Origin: Capra hircus | Taxonomy: Eukaryota; Chordata; Mammalia; Artiodactyla; Bovidae | Direction: 5' to 3' | Length of the DNA: 64,000 nucleotides | Assembly (NCBI RefSeq): GCF_001704415.2 | Contig: NC_030813.1 | Span: 19,920,001-19,984,000 of the forward strand | Shown here: piece after piece, positions 57,114 to 64,000 of the stretch | Numbering within the stretch: position 1 is the stretch's first letter | Layout: every line of letters starts with the position of its first letter | The notes under the pieces: generated by a model | The model's input: the letters and a program-made list of their open reading frames with translations, nothing else | The model's database searches: none | Told to the model about the DNA's origin: nothing | Position numbers and translations under genes: made by a program

Positions 57114-57611
57114 CTACATTTCTCTATAAATCTGAGATAATGTAAGGCCTGTTTTCATTCTGTGCTACTTCTAACCTTTGTCATCCAAACAGGTGATGTT
57201 TCTGCAATGTTAAGTCTCTTAAAACTTTTTTTGTCTTTCATGAATCTCATTGAAATTTAGCTCATTAAACAAAAGCCACACACACAAATCTTTTTAAGAT
57301 AAATCCTTCTCTATCTTAGACTTCTGCTAAGATGGCCTAAGTATAATACTATGTGCTTCTTAAAAGCCTATGTTCAACAAAAATATTCCCCTTAGAGTTT
57401 TCTGAGGTTTCACCAGAAGACTTTAAAGTCACACTTTCAATTTTATCTTTAGAACATGTTTTACTGAGAGTGGTTGGGTTTGATATTTGCCCAGAAGCTA
57501 TTTCTTAATTTTGGCATCATTTTAAAAATCATGGTTATCATTGTACATCTATTATCATTATATAAATTTTCATTGATATGCTATTTCATACATATTTTCT
57601 GTATATGTATC
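57114..57611. other. Upstream stretch, unassigned
   Basis: Nothing recognised. Confidence 0.35.
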
Positions 57612-57704
57612 AAGTCAGTCATTTCAGTCGCTCAGTCATGCCCGACTCTTTGTGACCCCATGGACTGCAGCACGCCAGCTTCCCTGTCCATCACCAACTC
57701 CCGG
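57612..57704 (-). mobile_element. BovB LINE 3' end, 90 bp
   Basis: cagtcatttcagtcgctcag ... ccctgtccatcaccaactcc cgg. Truncated, then joined to a CHR SINE. Confidence 0.85.
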
Positions 57705-57714
57705 AACTTGTTCT

Positions 57715-57863
57715 TTTTTTTTTTTTTTTAATATTTATTGATTTGACTGCACCAGGTATGTAGTTGCAGCATGTGGGATTTAATTCCCTTCCCAAGGATT
57801 GAACCCAGGCCCCTTGCATTGGGACCTTGGAGTCTTAGCCACTGGACCACCAGGGAAGTCCCA
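57715..57863 (-). mobile_element. CHR-type tRNA-Glu SINE
   Basis: T-run (antisense poly-A), then gcagcatgtgggatttaatt and the tRNA-like head ggaccaccagggaagtccc. Exact 12-bp duplication ggaacttgttct (57703-57714 and 57864-57875). Confidence 0.9.
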
Positions 57864-58083
57864 GGAACTTGTTCTATATATGTATATATATATGTAAAAT
57901 AATTAGTGCTAAAGCATATCCAATTTCCCATGTTACTAAATATTTCATGAACAACATTTTGATTGGCTATTCTTTACCTATATGCTGTTTTTCATCTAAT
58001 CATTACCCAGGTGTATACATGGTGGCAGTTGTTTCTGTTAATATGTTTTGTATTTATAAGCCACATGTTGAACAACTTTGGTT

Positions 58084-58237
58084 GAGATGGTTGGATGGCT
58101 TCACTGACTCAACTGACATGAGTTTGAGTAAACCCTGGGAGTTGGTGATGGACAGGGAGGCCTGGCATGCTGCAGTCCATGGGGTTGCAAAGAGTCGGAC
58201 ACAACTGAGTAACTGAACTGACTGACTGACTGACTGA
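58084..58237 (+). mobile_element. BovB LINE 3' end with (GACT)n tail
   Basis: gagatggttggatggcttca ... cacaactgagtaactgaact, then four GACT units. Confidence 0.9.
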
Positions 58238-58591
58238 AAAGTTAATTATCAGACAAGGAGAATATATTCACAACAGAAAAAATAAAGGATTCATATCAAA
58301 CATACTTAATAAATTATTACATATAAAGTAGAAAAAAGAGTAAAAAACCTAGCCCCTTCCAATCCAGAGTTGGCAATAGGCAATGAATTTGAGCAGGTTA
58401 GTCCTTGAAATAGTAGAAAGCATACTGATGATTAAATACATAAAAAGATTGCATTGTTACTAGTAATTTAGGCAAATATATTAAAACAATAATAATGATT
58501 TCACATCCATCAGATTAGCAAAAATATAAAACTTCTAACAATTCTAAGTTTTAGCAGTGATGTGGATAAATGATTACCTTTTCAGGTTATT

Positions 58592-59528
58592 AATCAAAAA
58601 ATGGGCCAAAGAACTAAATAGACATTTCTCCAAAGAAGACATACGGATGGCTAACAAACACATGAAAAGATGCTCAACATCACTCATTATTAGAGAAATG
58701 CAAATCAAAACCACAATGAGGTACCACTTCACACCAGTCAGAATGGCTGCGATCCAAAAATCTGCAAGCAATAAATGCTGGAGAGGGTGTGGAGAAAAGG
58801 GAACCCTCCTACACTGTTGGTGGGAATGCAAACTAGTACAGCCACTATGGAGAACAGTGTGGAGATTCCTTAAAAAATTGCAAATAGAACTACCTTATGA
58901 CCCAGCAATCCCACTTCTGGGCATACACACGGAGGAAACCAGAATTGAAAGAGACACATGTACCCCAATGTTCATCGCAGCACTGTTTATAATAGCCAGG
59001 ACATGGAAACAACCTAGATGTCCATCAGCAGATGAATGGATAAGAAAGCTGTGGTACATATACACAATGGAGTATTACTCAGCCGTTAAAAAGAATTCAT
59101 TTGAATCAGTTCTGATGAGATGGATGAAACTGGAGCCAATTATACAGAGTGAAGTAAGCCAGAAAGAAAAACACCAATACAGTATACTAACACATATATA
59201 TGGAATTTAGGAAGATGGCAATGACGACCCTGTATGCAAGACAGGAAAAAAGACACAGATGTGTATAACGGACTTTTGGACTCAGAGGGAGAGGGAGAGG
59301 GTGGGATGATTTGGGAGAATGGGAATTCTAACATGTATACTGTCATGTAAGAATTGAATCGCCAGTCCATGTCTGACGTAGGGTGCAGCTTGCTTGGGGC
59401 AGGTGCATGGGGATGACCCAGAGAGATGTTGTGGGGAGGGAGGTGGGAGGGGGGTTCATGTTTGGGAACGCATGTAAGAATTAAAAATTTTAAAATTTAA
59501 AAAAAAAAAAAAATTAAAAAAAAAAAAG
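58592..59528 (+). mobile_element. Young ruminant L1, 5'-truncated (ORF2 C-terminus, 3'UTR, poly-A)
   Basis: The frame to 59210 is an unbroken ORF2 C-terminus: WAKELNRHFSKEDIRMANKH, the GCGEKGTLLHCWWECKL zinc-knuckle-like region, and MEYYSAVKKN. It is followed by the ruminant L1 3'UTR with a G-rich tract (59433-59454) and a long A-rich tail. Only the last third of ORF2 is present, so it cannot retrotranspose itself. Confidence 0.92.
59433..59454 (+). other. G-quadruplex-capable tract in L1 3'UTR
   Basis: Four or more G runs of at least three with loops of 1-4 bases (ggggagggaggtgggagggg). The same tract occurs at 63011-63032. Confidence 0.8.
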
Positions 59529-59887
59529 TATACATTGGTACAACTATTTTGGAAAGTAATTTTAAAATACATAAAAATCTGAAAGTTTTCAGCCATTTTG
59601 GAAAGAAAGGAGTTTGGCAATATCCAGTATACAGTACACTTTCAAATGTGGGTACCCTTTGACCATCAGTTTCTTGTTTAGGCCTATTACCATAGCAAAG
59701 CTCTCACAGAAGACCTAAACAGAGTCATTCATTGAAGTATCATTTAATAATGAAAACTGGAACCAATGCAAATCTCCACTAATAAATGGCAGCATAAATA
59801 AGATATGATATCTTCCTGTGATGAGAAAGCTATGCAGCAGTTAAAATGAATGAGCTACCAAAAAATAGGTTGCCTAATATTACATAT

Positions 59888-60740
59888 CATGAGAAACACT
59901 GGACTGGAAGAAGCACAAGCTGGAATCAAGATTGCCAGGAGAAATATCAATAACCTCAGATATGCAGATGACACCATCCTTATGGCAGAAAGTGAAGAGG
60001 AACTAAAAAGCCTCTTGATGAAAGTGGAAAAGGAGAGTTAAAAAGTTGGCTTAAAGCTCAACATTCAGAAAACGAAGATCATGGCATCTGGTCCCATCAC
60101 TTCATGGGAAATAGATGGGGAAACAGTGGAAACAGTGTCAGACTTTATTTTGGGGGACTCCAAAATCACTGCAGATGGTGACTGCAGCCATGAAATTAAA
60201 AGACGCTTACTCCTTAGAAGGAAAGTTATGTCCAACCTAGATAGCATATTCAAAAGCAGACACATTACTTTGCCAACAAAGGTCCATCTAGTCAAGGCTA
60301 TGGGTTTTCCTGTGGTCATATATGGATGTGAGAGTTGGACTGTGAAGAAGGCTGAGCGCCAAAGAATTGATGCTTTTGAACTGTGGTGTTGGAGAAGACT
60401 CTTGAGAGTCCCTCAGACTGCAAGGAGATCCAACCAGTCCATTCTAAAGGAGATCAGCCCTGGGATTTCTTTGGAGGGAATGATGCTGAAGCTGAAACTC
60501 CAGTACTTTGGCCACCTCATGCGAAGAGTTGACTCATTGGAAAAGACTCTGATGCTGGGAGGGATTGGGGGCAGGAGGAGAAGGGGCCGACCGAGGATGA
60601 GATGGCTAGATGGCATCACTGACTCGATGGACGGTAGTCTGAGTGAACTCTGGGAGTTGGTGATGGACAGGGAGGCCTGGCGTGCTGCGATTCATGAGGT
60701 CGCAAAGAGTCGGACACAACTGAGCAACTGAACTGACCTG
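59888..60740 (+). mobile_element. BovB LINE 3' half with YADD motif
   Basis: Two frames, to 60041 (INNLRYADDTILMAESEEEL) and 60081-60731 (C-terminal domain), separated by a stop/frameshift near 60040. Duplication aatattacatat (59876-59887) / aatattatatat (60741-60752). Lacks the endonuclease, so not autonomous. Confidence 0.94.
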
Positions 60741-60752
60741 AATATTATATAT

Positions 60753-61146
60753 AGTCTAATTCTTTTTGTATGCATTTTTAAGATATACAAAAGAATACTA
60801 TCTAAAATCTTGACCTTCCTAAACTGGAAGATGACGATATATTTTTTTCTGGATAAAAAGAGAGAAAATTAGGGATTATGCAACACATGCAACACAAATA
60901 TACATGGATTTGTGTGATTTTCCGTATTTTTGACTATAAAAGAGAATAAAGAAAAACAGTGCATAATAAGTGGAAGTTAAAAAATCAAATAGTATAAGAT
61001 CCCTTGATAGCATAATTTCTTCTTACACATTTGACAAATACCTGAGGTGTCTAGACCTGATTAGCTCTTTACTGAGTGAGTAGAAATCAGTACACAGAAC
61101 AAATGCAACTGCTGCTTAAAACGTTGAAAGTATACAGACAAGAAAT
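60753..61146. other. Upstream stretch, unassigned
   Basis: AT-rich, possibly old L1; not recognised firmly. Confidence 0.3.
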
Positions 61147-61545
61147 TTTTTTTTATGTTTAATTGGAGGATAATTGCTTTACAATGTGTTGGCTTCTGCT
61201 GTACAACAATGTGAATCAGCTATAAAAGTGTACACTTATCCCCTCCCTCTTGAGCTCCTCCCTGCACCCCCATCCTACCCCTCCAGGTTGTCACAGAGCG
61301 CCAGGCTGGGTTTCCTGTGCTATACAGCGGCTTCCCACCAGCTGTCTGTTGCACACGTGGCAGTGTATGTATGTCAGCGCTACTCAGATTCCTCCCTCTA
61401 CTCCTTCCCCTGGAGATTGTCCCTCTACTCCTCCCCCCACTATGTCCAGAAGCCCATTCTCTACACCTGTGACTCTATGTGTGCCCTACAGAGAGGGTCA
61501 TCAGTACCATTTTCTAGATTCCATGTGTATGGATTAGTATACAAT
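61147..61545 (-). mobile_element. Ruminant L1 3'UTR fragment
   Basis: tttttttatgtttaattgga ggataattgctttacaatgt, ccctccctcttgagctcctc and ccaggttgtcacagagcgcc aggctgg: antisense 3'UTR, T-run first. Confidence 0.8.
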
Positions 61546-62689
61546 ATTCAGACAAGTAAACTGATACACCTTGAGAAATGTGCGGACATAGAGAAGTGCA
61601 CAGTACTAAGGTAGGTATATGAGAGGACCGACCCTTGTGTTAGCTACGATGTCTTAGATGTAGGAACAGAAAATAGCTTACACAATTACAGGGATGTATT
61701 GCTTTAAATAGCTGGCAAGTTTAAAGATGGATCAGGATAGGTTTGATTCAGCAACTAAAAACAACAAACCGCAAGTTTCTCTCCCTCGATTCTGCAGTCC
61801 TCTCGGGTCAGTTCAGCCTCACCCCACTGCGGGCTCCCCCTTGTGGTGCCACATGGCTACCAAATCTCCAAGCTCAGTGTTTCTCCGGTTCATGACTGGG
61901 GAGAGACAGAAGCCCTTCTGTAAGAAATGAGAAATCTTTCTTCGGAAGCCTCCAGAAATCTCTTTATCACAGGGCCTTTGCACTGCTGTATCCCCAGCAC
62001 CAGGTAAAGTGGAGGAGCTCAGTTAAAACTGTTCAACTGACCTGAATCTCCACAAATAATAAAGTCACAAAACACTCAGCAGGGTATCAAAAGCTCAATA
62101 TTTGTTAGAAGCAAAATACTTTTACTTTTATAAATTTTAACAAATAATTTATTCACTTGTTTCCTAAATTTGAACCTTTTTTACTAGAAGTATTTTCATT
62201 AGTTCTCAAATGATGCTTTTTAAGTATTTCTCTATTTTGAAAGTTATAATCACAAATTATATATTCTGCTATTATGTTACTTGGAAATTTATAGTGATTT
62301 ACTACCAAATGTGTATAAACAAGATTATTTTTAAATGTAAACTCATAATTAAATGAAAAATGAAAGAATAAGATGCTAGGGAGACATATGATTAAATAAT
62401 TTTATAACTTAGTTGACAAAATTCTACCTAGCTGTAACATAAAAATCAATATAACATATAAAAACATATAACATATAAAAGAGATAAATTGACTACCTAA
62501 AATTAAAATAACTGCAGATAAAAATACCTAACAAAGGAAGAAGTAGATACAATGAACTCAGAATTAATATTTTAACATATGATTGACAGGTTAATTACCA
62601 TAAATTACTATAACTACTACAAATAAATATCAAATAACCAAATAAAATAAGGAAAAGGCAAAATTCAGAAAAAACAATACAAAGAAAGA
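61546..62689. other. Upstream stretch, unassigned
   Basis: 61780-61960 is GC-richer and may be an old LTR or DNA element. The rest is AT-rich. No exon recognised. Confidence 0.3.
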
Positions 62690-63349
62690 GTGCAAATAAC
62701 CACTAAACATATGAAAGATGCTCCATCTGACTACTAAGGAAAGAAATGTGAATTCAAACAATAAGATATTTTTTTCTTGGAAAAGATTAAAAATAAGTGA
62801 TATCTTAGTGGTGAAAACAGACCATTTTAGGAGATGGGGGTGTAAATTAGTACTTTATCAACTTTATAAAAAGCACTTTGGAACAATCTATTTAAAGTAA
62901 AATCTCTAACATGTACACTATCATGTAAGAATTGAATCGCCAGTCTATGTCTGACGAAGGGTGCAGCATGCTTGGGGCTGGTGCATGGGGATGACCCAGA
63001 GGGATGTTGTGGGGAGGGAGGTGGGAGGGGGGTTCATGTTTGGGAACGCATGTGAGAATTAAAGATTTTAAAATTTAAAAAATAAAAAAAATTAATAAAA
63101 AAAATTTCTTTCAGTTCAAAAAAAAATAAAGATTCTAAAATGATAAAAAAAGATAAAGTAAAATCAAAGATATTGATAATTTTAGATTCAGAAACTGCAA
63201 GAATTCTTCCTGAAGAAATAATTGTACAAATGTAGAAAGATGTATGTACAAAGGTATTCCTTACAACTTTATTAAAAAAAAAAAAAAGAAACCACTTAAT
63301 TGGCCATCAGTTGAGATCAAGTTAAAAAACATATACTAGTCATCTATGG
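62690..63349 (+). mobile_element. Old L1M tail, split by a young L1 3' end
   Basis: 62690-62907 (aaacatatgaaagatgctcc atctgactac; aaaaagcactttggaacaat) and 63110-63349 (accacttaattggccatcag ttgag) are degraded ORF2 sections. Confidence 0.6.
62908..63100 (+). mobile_element. Young ruminant L1 3' end (about 190 bp)
   Basis: Nearly identical to the 3'UTR at 59335-59510, including atgtaagaattgaatcgcca and the G-rich tract at 63011-63032, then an A-rich tail. Severe 5' truncation. Confidence 0.9.
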
Positions 63350-63569
63350 GGGCTTCCCTGGTAGCCCAGTGGTTGAAGTGTTTGCCTGCAATGCGGGAGA
63401 CCCAGGTTCGATCCCCGGGTTTGGAAGATCTCCTGGAGAAGGAAATGGCAACCCACTGCAGTACTCTTGCCTGGAAAATCCCATAGACGGAGGAGCCTGG
63501 TGGGCTACAGTCCATGGACTCGCAAAGAGTCGGACACGACTGAGCGACTTCACTTTCACGTTCACTTTC
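63350..63569 (+). mobile_element. Bov-tA SINE
   Basis: ggggcttccctggtagccca ... cgcaaagagtcggacacgac tgagcgacttcac, close to consensus. Flanks tagtcatctatgg / cagtcattatgg. Confidence 0.93.
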
Positions 63570-64000
63570 AGTCATTATGGAATATAACACAATTTCTAAA
63601 ATAATGTTGTATCTATACTTAGTGACAAGAAAAGATAAAGATAACTACATAAATGATTTTGTAAACTGACAGATTATGTATAATTTGATCACATTTTTAT
63701 GAAATCCATGATACAGTGGTTTAAACATGTATTTAAGAAATCCAGAAAACTGTGTCTCAAAGGAAAACTTGTGATTGTTTCTTGAGGGTGGAATTGTGGA
63801 AAAGTAAATTCTTAACCTTATACATTCAATATTGCTTAGATATTTTACAGTGGGCATGTAAACACTTTTGTACCTAAATATTATATATACATATAATTTT
63901 ATATATTTTAAATTTATCATTTGTTTAAAACATATAACACAAAATCTTTAAGAAAGAAATTAATAGTTAATGCTGTTGGATAGCTCTTATTACTGTATTT
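63570..64000. other. AT-rich end of window
   Basis: Probably continues the old L1M 3' region; TA tract near 63880-63910. Nothing else recognised. Confidence 0.35.

Larger units (their letters stand above)
58240..59870 (+). mobile_element. Old L1M ORF2 tail, split by a young L1
   Basis: 58240-58590 (tcacatccatcagattagca aaaatataaa; agcagtgatgtgg) and 59530-59870 (gtacaactattttggaaagt; ctatgcagcagttaaaatga atgag) are degraded ORF2 C-terminal sections of an old L1 in sense orientation. Confidence 0.6.

Noticed and set aside
58557..59210. 217-codon frame as a host gene
   Set aside because: It is the C-terminal part of L1 ORF2 in a 5'-truncated element.
60081..60731. 216-codon frame as a host gene
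   Set aside because: It is the BovB C-terminal domain; the element lacks its 5' half.
34811..64000. Exons of the neighbouring gene (PPA2 in the human gene order)
   Set aside because: No mitochondrial pyrophosphatase-like coding segment was recognised; the intergenic gap is probably longer than this window.
1..64000. CRISPR array or phage/plasmid-like gene cluster
   Set aside because: Evenly spaced short repeats are absent; all repeated sequence belongs to vertebrate transposons or simple repeats.

Overview
The window is nuclear DNA from a bovid ruminant (cattle, buffalo, sheep and goat cannot be told apart here). The evidence is the repeat content: many Bov-tA SINEs, dimeric Bov-A2 SINEs, BovB (RTE) LINE fragments, CHR-type tRNA-Glu SINEs of cetartiodactyls, and ruminant L1 3' ends, on a background of older mammalian repeats (MIR, L2, Tigger1, MER2, hAT, MLT1). 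There is no prokaryotic content, no CRISPR array, no rRNA and no functional tRNA.

The only host protein-coding sequence I can support is the first coding exon of ARHGEF38 (Rho guanine nucleotide exchange factor 38). It lies on the minus strand: start codon at 34637-34635, splice donor GT at 34441-34440. A TATAAAA box sits about 195 bases upstream of the ATG. Positions 1-34439 are therefore read as the start of ARHGEF38 intron 1, and positions above about 34810 as promoter and 5' intergenic DNA. No second ARHGEF38 exon and no exon of a neighbouring gene was recognised.

Intron side (1-34439). 1-3.8 kb: old L1 tail with a Bov-A2 insert, BovB scrap, MIRs, Bov-tA, and a MER2-type element split by Bov-A2. 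5.5-8.4 kb: CHR SINE, Bov-tA, and an hAT element holding a BovB fragment. 8.7-18.1 kb: one Tigger1 DNA transposon whose TA-flanked ends are 9.3 kb apart because an L1 (itself carrying BovB and Bov-A2 inserts), a Bov-tA and a CHR SINE landed in it. 18-34 kb: thinner repeats, old L1 pieces, two LTR-like segments near 22.7-25.3 kb, an MLT1-type LTR, and a perfect 40-bp tandem duplication just inside the splice donor.

Upstream side (34.8-64 kb). A Bov-A2 sits about 450 bp above the predicted start site. Then come BovB copies (37.2, 38.2, 39.5-41.8, 41.8-42.1, 49.9, 52.3, 53.7 and 59.9-60.7 kb), an L2 split by an LTR-like insert, two young ruminant L1 3' ends (58.6-59.5 and 62.9-63.1 kb), and a striking rearrangement at 56.7 kb: a perfect 36-bp inverted repeat around a loop copied from 971 bp upstream.

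There is no gene cluster or new molecular system here. The worthwhile signals are the ARHGEF38 anchor, the templated palindrome, an inverted repeat in an L1 3'UTR, internally deleted L1 and BovB copies, and several insertions with perfect target-site duplications. Repeat family names come from recognising consensus sequence by eye, so subfamily labels and outer edges are approximate.
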